The notes under the pieces: model-generated
Told to the model about the DNA's origin: nothing
The model's database searches: none
What the model saw: only the letters and a program-made list of their open reading frames with translations
Shown: one piece after another, positions 36,198 to 43,993 of the stretch
Numbering within the stretch: position 1 is the first letter of the stretch
Layout of the letters: each line of letters opens with the position of its first letter
Translations under genes and position numbers: made by a program
Assembly: GCA_020634575.1 (NCBI GenBank)
Contig: JACKBM010000003.1
Location: 62,001-126,000 of the forward strand
Origin: Ardenticatenales bacterium
Lineage (GTDB): Bacteria; Chloroflexota; Anaerolineae; Promineifilales; Promineifilaceae
Direction: 5' to 3'
Length of the DNA stretch: 64,000 nt

Positions 36198-36309
36198 TCA
36201 GTACGCTGCGCTTTCAGCAGTCAGCACACTCGCTTCGCTCGTTTTCAGTAGCCGATTACTGATAGGGAGCGCAGCGACCGGGCTGATCGCTGAAAGCGCA
36301 GCGTACTGA
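36198..36309. repeat. 21-bp perfect inverted-repeat element
   Basis: The arms 36198-36218 (starting tcagtacgctgcgctttc) and 36289-36309 (ending gcagcgtactga) are perfect complements over 21 bp, with a 70-base interior that holds more self-complementary bits (cgcttcgctcg, gagcgcagcg). It fills the spacer between the glutamine synthetase and SDR genes. No copy was seen elsewhere in the window. It may be a miniature mobile element or a regulatory hairpin. Confidence 0.85.
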
Positions 36310-36329
36310 TCACCAACATAGGAGTACCA

Positions 36330-37103
36330 ATGAGACTACAAAACAAAACTGCCCTCATCACCGGGGCGGGGAGCGGGATCGGCCGGGAGACGGCGCTGTT
36401 GTTTGCCCGGGAGGGGGCGCAGGTTGTCCTGGTGGATATTAATGATGAAGCGGGGCAGGCGGTGCTGGCGGAGCTGGAAGCGGCCGGGGGCAGCGGCATT
36501 TATGTCCATGCCGACGTGTCAAAGGCAGCGGATTGTGAGGCGATGGTGGCGGCGGCCGAGGAGAAATTCGGCAAGCTGGATGTGCTGTTTAACAACGCCG
36601 GCATCAGCCACGCCGCTGATGATGACGCCGTGAGCACGGCCGAGGATGTCTGGGATCTGACCTTTGATATCAACGTCAAGGGTGTCTTTCTGGGCTGCAA
36701 GTACGGCATCCCGGCGCTGCGACGGGCCGGCGGCGGCTCGATTATCAACACCGCCTCCTTCGTGGCCATCATTGGGGCGGCGACGCCGCAGCTGGCTTAC
36801 ACCGCCAGCAAGGGCGCGGTGCTGTCGATGACCCGCGAGCTGGCAACCATCCATGCACGCGAGGGCATCCGGGTCAACGCCCTCTGCCCGGGGCCGCTGC
36901 GGACCGAGCTGCTGATGAAATACCTCAACACTGAGGCCAAGAAGCAGCGCCGTCTGGTCCACATCCCGATGGGGCGCTTCGGCGAGGCCGAGGAGATCGC
37001 CAAAGCAGCGCTGTACCTTGCCTCGGACGATGCTTCCTTCGTCACCGGCACCTCGTTTATGGTGGATGGCGGGATTACAGCGGCGTACGTGACGCCGGAG
37101 TAG
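36330..37103 (+). CDS. Short-chain dehydrogenase/reductase (SDR)
   Basis: The 257-residue classical SDR has the cofactor motif TGAGSGIG (residues about 11-18), an acidic residue (VLVDIND) that favours NAD(H), the NNAG structural motif, and the catalytic Ser-Tyr-Lys (IINTASFV, then YTASKGAV). Its C-terminus has the FVTGTSFMVDGG stretch common to glucose 1-dehydrogenase-like members. Substrate unknown. The ATG has taggag eight bases upstream. With the upstream glutamine synthetase-like gene it could form an operon for amine or polyol breakdown, which is inference. Confidence 0.92.
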   Translation: MRLQNKTALITGAGSGIGRETALLFAREGAQVVLVDINDEAGQAVLAELEAAGGSGIYVHADVSKAADCEAMVAAAEEKFGKLDVLFNNAGISHAADDDAVSTAEDVWDLTFDINVKGVFLGCKYGIPALRRAGGGSIINTASFVAIIGAATPQLAYTASKGAVLSMTRELATIHAREGIRVNALCPGPLRTELLMKYLNTEAKKQRRLVHIPMGRFGEAEEIAKAALYLASDDASFVTGTSFMVDGGITAAYVTPE

Positions 37104-37108
37104 CCGAC

Positions 37109-37155
37109 GAGGACCCGTCGGGTTACCCCCAACCCGACGGGTCCTACCAACCCCT
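37109..37155. repeat. CCCGACGGGT-family dispersed repeat, copy 2
   Basis: acccgtcgggtt and acccgacgggt lie 13 bases apart, followed by ccaacccctc as in copy 1. It occupies the spacer between the SDR gene and the MalT-like regulator. It may act as a terminator for the SDR transcript. Confidence 0.85.
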
Positions 37156-37190
37156 CGCCGCCCGCCAAATCCTGCTACAATGGTCCCACT

Positions 37191-40100
37191 ATGCTGGGCC
37201 ATCAACAGCCGCTTATCCGGACGAAGCTGATCCCACCCCGGCTTCCCCGGCAAACTCTGGCGCGAGACAATCTACTTAGCCGCCTGGCGCAGGCGTATGA
37301 GCTGCCGCTGACGATCGTCCAGGCCGGGGCCGGCTATGGCAAATCGACGGCGCTGGCGGCGTTTGCCGCGCAGCAGACGGCGACAGTCTGGTATCACCTT
37401 GAGGCTGAGGATGCTGATCCGCTGCGCTTTCTGCAGCATTTGCTGTATGGGCTGGGCCAGGTGGATTTTGGCCTGGTCGAAGTGGCCCAGGTGCAGCTGG
37501 AGCAGTGGGATTGGGATGACGCGGAACGCAGCTGGCGGCTAATCTGCGATACGTTGGTCAACGCCCTGACCCAGCTGCCCCAAGAGCTGCTGCTGGTGCT
37601 GGACGATGCTCACCTGCTGCTGGACAAACCGGCCGGTCCCCTCCCCCAATTCCTGGCCCGCCTCCTGCAACATGCCCCCTCGACCTTCCACCTTCTGCTG
37701 GCCACCCGCTACGCCATCTCTCTCCCCAACCTGCTCAACCTGCGCATGCAGGGGCAGCTGCTGGAGATCGGCCAGGATCAGCTCAGCTTCAGCGAGGCCG
37801 AGATCACACGGCTCCTGGCCGACCATTACGGCATTCGCCTGGCAGCCGCCGAAGCGCGCCTGCTCAATGAGGTGACCGAGGGCTGGCCGATGGTGGTGCA
37901 GCTGGTCGGACGCCAGCTGCAGGGAGGCGGTACTGTCACGGAGGCGCTCACTCAGCTGGCCCGCAGCGGCGGCAATCTGTTTCAATACCTGGCCCAGGAG
38001 GTGCTGGCGGGGCAACCGGCCGGTGTGCAAACTTTCCTGCGCGAGAGTGCCGTCCTCAGCCAACTCACGGCGCCCTTGTGCGACGCCCTGCGCGGCGCCG
38101 GCGACAGCCGGGAAATGCTGCGTTACCTCGTTGAGCAGGCCCTTTTTGTCACCAACATCGACGAGAACCATGTCCGTTACCATCATCTGTTTCGCGAATT
38201 GCTGCTGGGACAGATGGCGCCTGAGGAGCGGGCTGCCTCGCACCGGCGGGCAGCGGCCATTTTTGCCGCGGGCGGCCAGATCGAACGGGCCCTGGAACAT
38301 TACCTCGCCGCTGCCAGCTACACCGAGGCAACGCCGCTGCTCACCACCTACGGCCAGCAATTAATCCAGGTGGGCCGGCTGGATACGTTGAATGGCTGGC
38401 TCTCCTCATTGCCGCCGCACAACCTGCTGGCCAACCCGACCTTGCTGGTTTACATGGGCGACATCGCCCGGCTGCGCAGCCGCTTCGACGAGGCGCTGGG
38501 CTGGTACCAGCGGGCGGAGGAGCTCTGCCGCCAGACGCGTGATGTGCCCGGCCTGGGTAAGGCGCTGCGTGGTCAGGCCCGCGTCTTTCTGGATACGGTC
38601 AACCCGAGCCGGGCCGAGGCGTTGTTGCAGGAGGCGCTGAGCCTGGCCGATGGGCAGCTGGACCGGCAGACGCGGGCTCGCTTGCTGGATTTGCTGGCGG
38701 AAAACCTCCTGAATCAGGGGCGGCTGGATGATGCTGAGCGCTTTCAGGCTGAGGCGCGAGCGCTGCGTGAGGAAGGACCGGGCCAGGCGGAGCTGCCCTA
38801 CCGGATGATGCTGCGCACCGGCCGGCTCAATGAAGCCCGCCAGCAATTGGAAGCGCAGGCGCACCAGGAACGCGCCCAACCGGTGCAGCGGCCGCGCGCC
38901 CACCGGGAGACACTGTTGCTGCTCTCAATCATCCTCGCTTTTCAGGGTGAACGGGCGGCAGCGTTTGCGGCAGCGGAGGAAGGGACCGAGCGGGGGCGGC
39001 AACTCAATTCGCCGTTTGTGGTGGCGGTCGGGCTGATGCGGCAGGGGCATGGCTGGCTGCTGGCCCGCGACGAAAATGGATACCGGCAGGCAATTGAATG
39101 CTTCCAGGCGGCCATTGGCATGAGCAAGACGCTGGAGGTGGCCCGGCTGCGGGTTGAAGCGTACTGGGGGCTGACGCAGGCGCATGGCTGGCAGGGGCAG
39201 TTGGAGCAGGCGCAGCTTTACGCTGACAAGGGCATTGCCCTGGCGCGGCAGGCGGGGGATGAATGGATCTCGGCCTGCATTTACACGTCGCTGGGGGCGA
39301 GTTATTTGTTGACCGGCCGGTACGAGCCAGCCCTTATCTGGCTCAACCGGGCCATCGCCTCCTTCCAGGAATGTAGCGACACCTTCGGCCAGACCGTGGC
39401 CCGTCTCTGGCTGGGCTACCTGCGTTTCCTGACCGGCGACGAGATCCGGTTGCAGCATGAGATGGAGATTGTGCTGCGCCTGACCCATGAGCATGGCTAC
39501 GACTTCCTGTTCCGCCAGACATCGCTGCTGGGGCCACCCGATCCGCGCAGCCTGATCCCGCTTCTGCTGCAAATCCGCGGGCTGGCGAGCTGCGCGGCTG
39601 CAGCCAACCAACTGCTGGGCCAGCTTGGTCTGGCCGACCTGGAATACCATCCCGGTTACCAGTTGCGCATCAAGACGTTGGGCGCCTTCCAGGTCTGGCG
39701 CGGGCCGGAGCTGGTCAACGCGAGCGAATGGCGGCGCCAGGCCGCGCGCCAATTTTTGCAGCTCCTGCTGAGCCAGCCCCAGACGCTGCTGCACCGGGAG
39801 CAGATTTGCGAGCAGCTCTGGCCGGAGGCAACGGCTGATGAGGCGCTGAATCAGTTCAAGGTTGCCTACAACAGCCTGTGCAAGGTGCTGGAACCAGACA
39901 GGGCGCGCAACGCTCCTTCCGCCTTCATCGCCCGCGATGGCAGCCGTTACGGACTGCGCCAGACGGCGGATGTGGCGTTGGACCAGCTGCAGTTTGACCA
40001 GCTCATTGCCCAGGGCGACAAGCTGCTCAAGAGTGACCCGGCCGCGGCCCGGCAAAGCTACGAGCGCGCCATCGCCCTGTACGAAGGGGATTTTCTGGTT

Positions 40101-40427
40101 GGCTTTCCCTACGAGCCGTGGGCGGAACAGGAGCGATTGCGGCTGCGCAATCGTTTCCTGCGGGCGGCAGAACGGTTGGCGGAGGGCTACCTGGGCCAGG
40201 GCCAATGGCGCGCCGCCCAGGAACTGGCCGACCGGATGTTGCAGGTCGACCCCTGCTGGGAGCCGGCCTACCGCGCCCTGATGGCGGCGCTGGCCAACCT
40301 GGGCAACCACGGTGAACTCCTGCGCACCTACCAGCGTTGCCGTGAGACGCTGGCCCGCGAACTCGCCGTCGCCCCGGCCCCGGCGACGGAGGCGTTGTAC
40401 CAGACGTTGTTGCGGCGGGGGGAGTAG
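37191..40427 (+). CDS. MalT-like STAND transcriptional regulator with C-terminal SARP/BTAD module
   Basis: The 1078-residue protein starts with the MalT-type N-terminus (RTKLIPPRLPRQ). Walker A AGAGYGKSTAL and Walker B LLLVLDDAHLL follow. A helical region and TPR-like repeats (about residues 350-790) come next. Its C-terminus has a winged helix (LRIKTLGAFQVWRG, with WPEATADEALNQFKVAY) and a bacterial transcriptional activator domain up to LARELAVAPAPATEALY. Instead of a LuxR helix-turn-helix it therefore uses a SARP-type DNA-binding module at the C-terminus. The ligand is unknown. It precedes the KASIII operon by 55 bp on the same strand and is a candidate regulator of it. Confidence 0.9.
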   Translation: MLGHQQPLIRTKLIPPRLPRQTLARDNLLSRLAQAYELPLTIVQAGAGYGKSTALAAFAAQQTATVWYHLEAEDADPLRFLQHLLYGLGQVDFGLVEVAQVQLEQWDWDDAERSWRLICDTLVNALTQLPQELLLVLDDAHLLLDKPAGPLPQFLARLLQHAPSTFHLLLATRYAISLPNLLNLRMQGQLLEIGQDQLSFSEAEITRLLADHYGIRLAAAEARLLNEVTEGWPMVVQLVGRQLQGGGTVTEALTQLARSGGNLFQYLAQEVLAGQPAGVQTFLRESAVLSQLTAPLCDALRGAGDSREMLRYLVEQALFVTNIDENHVRYHHLFRELLLGQMAPEERAASHRRAAAIFAAGGQIERALEHYLAAASYTEATPLLTTYGQQLIQVGRLDTLNGWLSSLPPHNLLANPTLLVYMGDIARLRSRFDEALGWYQRAEELCRQTRDVPGLGKALRGQARVFLDTVNPSRAEALLQEALSLADGQLDRQTRARLLDLLAENLLNQGRLDDAERFQAEARALREEGPGQAELPYRMMLRTGRLNEARQQLEAQAHQERAQPVQRPRAHRETLLLLSIILAFQGERAAAFAAAEEGTERGRQLNSPFVVAVGLMRQGHGWLLARDENGYRQAIECFQAAIGMSKTLEVARLRVEAYWGLTQAHGWQGQLEQAQLYADKGIALARQAGDEWISACIYTSLGASYLLTGRYEPALIWLNRAIASFQECSDTFGQTVARLWLGYLRFLTGDEIRLQHEMEIVLRLTHEHGYDFLFRQTSLLGPPDPRSLIPLLLQIRGLASCAAAANQLLGQLGLADLEYHPGYQLRIKTLGAFQVWRGPELVNASEWRRQAARQFLQLLLSQPQTLLHREQICEQLWPEATADEALNQFKVAYNSLCKVLEPDRARNAPSAFIARDGSRYGLRQTADVALDQLQFDQLIAQGDKLLKSDPAAARQSYERAIALYEGDFLVGFPYEPWAEQERLRLRNRFLRAAERLAEGYLGQGQWRAAQELADRMLQVDPCWEPAYRALMAALANLGNHGELLRTYQRCRETLARELAVAPAPATEALYQTLLRRGE

Positions 40428-40482
40428 GGCACCGACATTGTTTGTAACTTCTCAGTAACTCCCGTCCGCTACCCTGTCAGGG

Positions 40483-41529
40483 ATGGAGAAGGCGACTGTT
40501 GGAATTGCCGGTGTCGGCACTTTTTTACCTGAAACATACCTGACGGCGGCGGAGATCGCGGCGGAGACGGGCTACCCGGAGTGGGTGGTGCGGGACAAGC
40601 TGGGGATCGCGGGCAAGTATGTGGGCGACCCGAACGTTCATCCCAATGAGATGGGGGTGCGGGCGGCGCAGAACTGTCTGGCGGCGAGCGGCATTGACCC
40701 GGCCGAGATCGACGCGGTGTTGTGTACCACGGAGGAATGGCGGGAGTATCTGCTCTGGACCTCCGGCATCGACCTGGCGTACCAGATCGGGGCGACCAAC
40801 GCCTGGGCCGTGGATGTGCATGCCCGCTGCGTGACGACCGTCAGCGCCATGAAGATGGCCCGCGACATGATGATCGCGGACCCGGAAGTCAATACCGTCC
40901 TCATCGCCGGCGGCTATCGCATTGCCGATTTCATCAACTTCAAGAACAAACGAACCTCCTTCATGTGGAATATCGGCGCCGGTGGCGGCGCCATGCTGCT
41001 GCGCAAGAACCACCCGCGCAACCTGGTGCTGGGCAGCCATCAAATTGTCGATGGCTCGATGAGCCGCCATGTCGTTGTGCCCGCGAGCGGCACCATCCAA
41101 CACCCCACGGACAAAGCTGTAGCGGACGGCCAATTTTATTTTGACCTCGTCGAACCGGAGCTGATGAAAGATCGGCTGAATGAGGTGTCTATCGACAACT
41201 GGGTCAAATGTGTGGATGAGGCGCTGCGCAAAAGCGGTCAGAAGGCGGATGGCTCACCTTTTTCGCGGGCTGACATTGATTTTCTCAATATGGTGCTGAT
41301 CAAACCGTCTGGTCATCGAGAGATGCTGGCCCGGTTGGGGTTGAGCCCGGAGCAGTCGGTTTACCGGAGTGACGTGGGTCATATTGGCGAGCAGGATGCG
41401 ATGTTTGGCATTGAGGAAGGGTTGCGCTCCGGCCGGTTACAGGATGGCGATCTCATGGCGATCGTCGCCGCCGGAATTGGCTATGTCTGGGGCGCCGCCA
41501 TCGTTCAGTGGGGAGAGGTGACCGGATGA
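40483..41529 (+). CDS. 3-oxoacyl-ACP synthase III (KASIII)-like condensing enzyme
   Basis: The 348-residue protein has the thiolase fold (VGIAGVGTFLPETYLTAAEI). The nucleophilic Cys116 sits in VHARCVTTVSA, in the FabH position. The FabH His region reads KPSGHRE (His278) and the usual GNTS motif with catalytic Asn reads DVGHIGEQD (His300), so the triad is Cys-His-His-like. That argues against ordinary fatty acid initiation and for a specialised condensation, such as acyl-CoA head-to-head or HMG-like chemistry. The start lacks a good ribosome-binding site. Its stop overlaps the start of the acyl-CoA ligase (ATGA), so the two are co-expressed. Confidence 0.85.
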   Translation: MEKATVGIAGVGTFLPETYLTAAEIAAETGYPEWVVRDKLGIAGKYVGDPNVHPNEMGVRAAQNCLAASGIDPAEIDAVLCTTEEWREYLLWTSGIDLAYQIGATNAWAVDVHARCVTTVSAMKMARDMMIADPEVNTVLIAGGYRIADFINFKNKRTSFMWNIGAGGGAMLLRKNHPRNLVLGSHQIVDGSMSRHVVVPASGTIQHPTDKAVADGQFYFDLVEPELMKDRLNEVSIDNWVKCVDEALRKSGQKADGSPFSRADIDFLNMVLIKPSGHREMLARLGLSPEQSVYRSDVGHIGEQDAMFGIEEGLRSGRLQDGDLMAIVAAGIGYVWGAAIVQWGEVTG

Positions 41530-43034
41530 ATCTGAGCCAATCCAGCGCCATTTTACTCAGCCAACGGGCGGCGCTGACGCCGGATCGGGAGGCGTTGCTC
41601 CTGACCGATAGCGGTGACCGCTTCAGCTATGGCGAGCTGGATGCGCGGGCCAATCGTTGCGCCAACTGGTTGCTGTCGCTGGGCATCGGCTATGGCGACA
41701 CGGTTTCTATCCTGGCCCAGAACGGCATCACTTACCTGGACCTGTTTTTTGGCTGCGCCCGCATCGGCGCGGTTTTTGCGCCGTTGAACTGGCGGCTGGT
41801 GGCGGCGGAGCTGAGCTATATCGTCAACGATTGCCAGAGCCAGCTGCTGATTTTTGGCCCGGAATATGCTGACGTGCGTGAAGAGTTGGCGGCGACTACC
41901 GCCATCCCGCATCAGTTCAGCCTGGCGGAATACGAAGCCGCCCAGGCCATGGCCGAACCCGGCCCGCCCCCGGTTGACGAGCGCATCGGGCCGGAATCGA
42001 TCCATTGCATCCTCTACACCTCCGGCACAACCGGCCGGCCCAAAGGGGCGCTGATTTCCGGCCGGCAGGTGGTCTGGAACTGCATCAACACGGTGGTGAG
42101 CTGGGGACTGACGGCTGATGACGTGTCGCCGGTCTTTACGCCGATGTTCCACGCTGGTGGCCTCTTTGCCTTCCTGACGCCGATTTTTTATGCCGGTGGC
42201 CGTATTCTCCTTTCCCGCGCATTTGACCCCGAACTCACCCTGAAACAGATTGAAGACGAAGGCTGCACGGTTATTCTGGGTGTACCGACGCTGTTTCAGC
42301 TGTGGCTGAAGTCGCCACAACTGGCCCGGACTGATTTTAGCCGGGTGCGTTACTTCATCAGCGGCGGCGCCCCCTGCCCGGTGCCATTGATGCAGGCATG
42401 GCGCGAGGCGACAGGCACGGTGTTCCGCCAGGGGTACGGGCTGAGCGAGGTTGGGCCAAACTGCTTCAGCATGACCGATGAGGAGTCTGAGCCGAAATCA
42501 GGTTCGGTGGGCAAGCCGATATTTCACAGTCAGATGCGGTTGGTCGACGAAAACGGCCAGGATGTACCGGCCGGTGCCATCGGCGAGCTGATCATCAAGG
42601 GGCCGCATGTTTGCTCCGGTTATCTCAACAACCCGGAAGCGACGGCGGCGGCGCTGCGCGATGGCTGGTTCCACACTGGCGACATGGCGCGGCAGGATGA
42701 GGATGGCTTCTTTTACATTTCCGGCCGGTTTAAAGACATGATCATCAGCGGCGGCGAGAACGTTTATGCGGCTGAGGTTGAGGCGGTCTTTTTGACCCAT
42801 CCGCAGGTAGCGGAATGTGCCCTGATCGGTAAGCCGGATGAGAAATGGGGCGAGATCGGGTTGATGCTGGTGGTACCGGCCGGACCCGAGCCAGATGCCG
42901 ACGCCCTGCTGGCCCACTGCGGCGAGCGGCTGGCCCGCTACAAAATCCCCAAAGAGATTCAATTTGTCGACAGCCTCCCCTATTCCCCTTACGGCAAGGT
43001 GGAGAAGGTGAAGCTGCGGGTGCAATATTTGTAG
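41526..43034 (+). CDS. AMP-forming acyl-CoA synthetase/ligase
   Basis: The 502-residue ANL-superfamily enzyme starts at ATG 41526 and overlaps the KASIII stop by 4 bases. Motifs are YTSGTTGRPKG (phosphate loop), YGLSEVGP, GDMARQDEDGF and the hinge GRFKDMIISGGENVY; the catalytic C-terminal Lys is in PYGKVEKVKL. It activates a carboxylic acid to acyl-AMP and then acyl-CoA. Specificity cannot be told from the sequence. Placed between KASIII and a hydrolase, it probably supplies the acyl-CoA that the KASIII condenses. Confidence 0.93.
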   Translation: MNLSQSSAILLSQRAALTPDREALLLTDSGDRFSYGELDARANRCANWLLSLGIGYGDTVSILAQNGITYLDLFFGCARIGAVFAPLNWRLVAAELSYIVNDCQSQLLIFGPEYADVREELAATTAIPHQFSLAEYEAAQAMAEPGPPPVDERIGPESIHCILYTSGTTGRPKGALISGRQVVWNCINTVVSWGLTADDVSPVFTPMFHAGGLFAFLTPIFYAGGRILLSRAFDPELTLKQIEDEGCTVILGVPTLFQLWLKSPQLARTDFSRVRYFISGGAPCPVPLMQAWREATGTVFRQGYGLSEVGPNCFSMTDEESEPKSGSVGKPIFHSQMRLVDENGQDVPAGAIGELIIKGPHVCSGYLNNPEATAAALRDGWFHTGDMARQDEDGFFYISGRFKDMIISGGENVYAAEVEAVFLTHPQVAECALIGKPDEKWGEIGLMLVVPAGPEPDADALLAHCGERLARYKIPKEIQFVDSLPYSPYGKVEKVKLRVQYL

Positions 43035-43041
43035 GTGCGTT

Positions 43042-43851
43042 ATGCCAGTTATCGAGACAAACGGGATCGAAGTCTATTACGAGATCGCTGGAACGGGGCC
43101 GCCGCTGTTGCTGATCAGCGGGATGGCCTATGACCATTGGGAATGGCATCTGCTGGCGCCGCTGTTGGCGGCGCAGTTTACGGTTATTCAGATGGACAAT
43201 CGGGGCTCGGGCCAGAGTAGTAAACCGGCCGGACCCTACTCCGCGCCCATGCTGGCGGCGGATACGGCCGGCTTGCTGGACCATCTGGCGCTGGGGCCGG
43301 TGGCCGTGTTGGGCCATTCGATGGGGGGCTTTGTGGCCCAGCAGTTGTGGCTGGACCGGCCGGATCTGATCAGCCACCTCATCCTGGCTTCGACCAATTT
43401 TGGTGGCCCCAACCATGTGCCCATCACCCAGCAAGCGCTGGCGGTGATGATGGATATCAGCCAGGACCCGGTGACCCAGCTACGCAATGGCGTCGCCCTG
43501 GCGGCAGCGCCCGGCTTTGTCGAGCGGCAGCCGGAGCGGTTTGAGTCGATTATCGCCTACCGGTTGACCGGGCCGGTGCCGCCGGCGGCCTACCAGGCGC
43601 AACTGGGCGTCGGGCTGGGGCTGGTCGACCCGGCGAAAGCGTTTGAGAGGCACCTGCCCTCGGTGACGGTGCCGACCCTGGTTCTTTTCGGGGAGCATGA
43701 CCTGGTTGTGCCCCCGGCCAATGCGGAACTGTTCGCCAACCTGATACCCGACTGCCAGGTGGCGATCCTGCCGGACACCGGCCACATCTTCCCCCTGGAA
43801 GAGCCGGCCGCGGCAGCCGCCGTCATCAGCGAATTTCTACACGCCCGTTAG
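43042..43851 (+). CDS. Alpha/beta-fold hydrolase
   Basis: The 269-residue enzyme carries the oxyanion region LISGMAYDHWEW, nucleophile elbow GHSMGG, acid in LFGEHDLVV and base in DTGHIFPLE. It is similar to the esterase/hydrolase group acting on acyl-CoA, lactone or enol-lactone substrates. It begins 7 bases after the acyl-CoA ligase, so it is the third gene of the KASIII operon and may release or cleave the condensation product. Ended by a repeat hairpin at 43867. Confidence 0.92.
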   Translation: MPVIETNGIEVYYEIAGTGPPLLLISGMAYDHWEWHLLAPLLAAQFTVIQMDNRGSGQSSKPAGPYSAPMLAADTAGLLDHLALGPVAVLGHSMGGFVAQQLWLDRPDLISHLILASTNFGGPNHVPITQQALAVMMDISQDPVTQLRNGVALAAAPGFVERQPERFESIIAYRLTGPVPPAAYQAQLGVGLGLVDPAKAFERHLPSVTVPTLVLFGEHDLVVPPANAELFANLIPDCQVAILPDTGHIFPLEEPAAAAAVISEFLHAR

Positions 43852-43866
43852 GGGCAGAGAGTTTTT

Positions 43867-43970
43867 GCCACGGATTAGCACGGATTTGGGAGGATTTGGT
43901 GAGTTGCGCGGACCCTGCGGGGTTTCTCGATGAAAAAGAATCCGTGCTAAATCTGTGTTAATCCGTGGCT
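43867..43970. repeat. Paired 'cacggatt' dispersed repeat, copy C
   Basis: Left arm 43867-43895 has ccacggattagcacggatt; right arm 43938-43970 has aatccgtgctaaatctgtg followed by ttaatccgtggc. About 40 bases separate them. The element lies directly upstream of the binding-protein gene, whose ribosome-binding site (ctggagga) follows at 43983-43990. Confidence 0.9.
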
Positions 43971-43993
43971 ATTTCCCCAAATCTGGAGGAGTT

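Noticed and set aside
38925..40310. 461-codon minus-strand frame opposite the MalT-like regulator
   Set aside because: Gln/Arg/Leu-rich antisense shadow; the opposite strand has a complete recognisable domain architecture.
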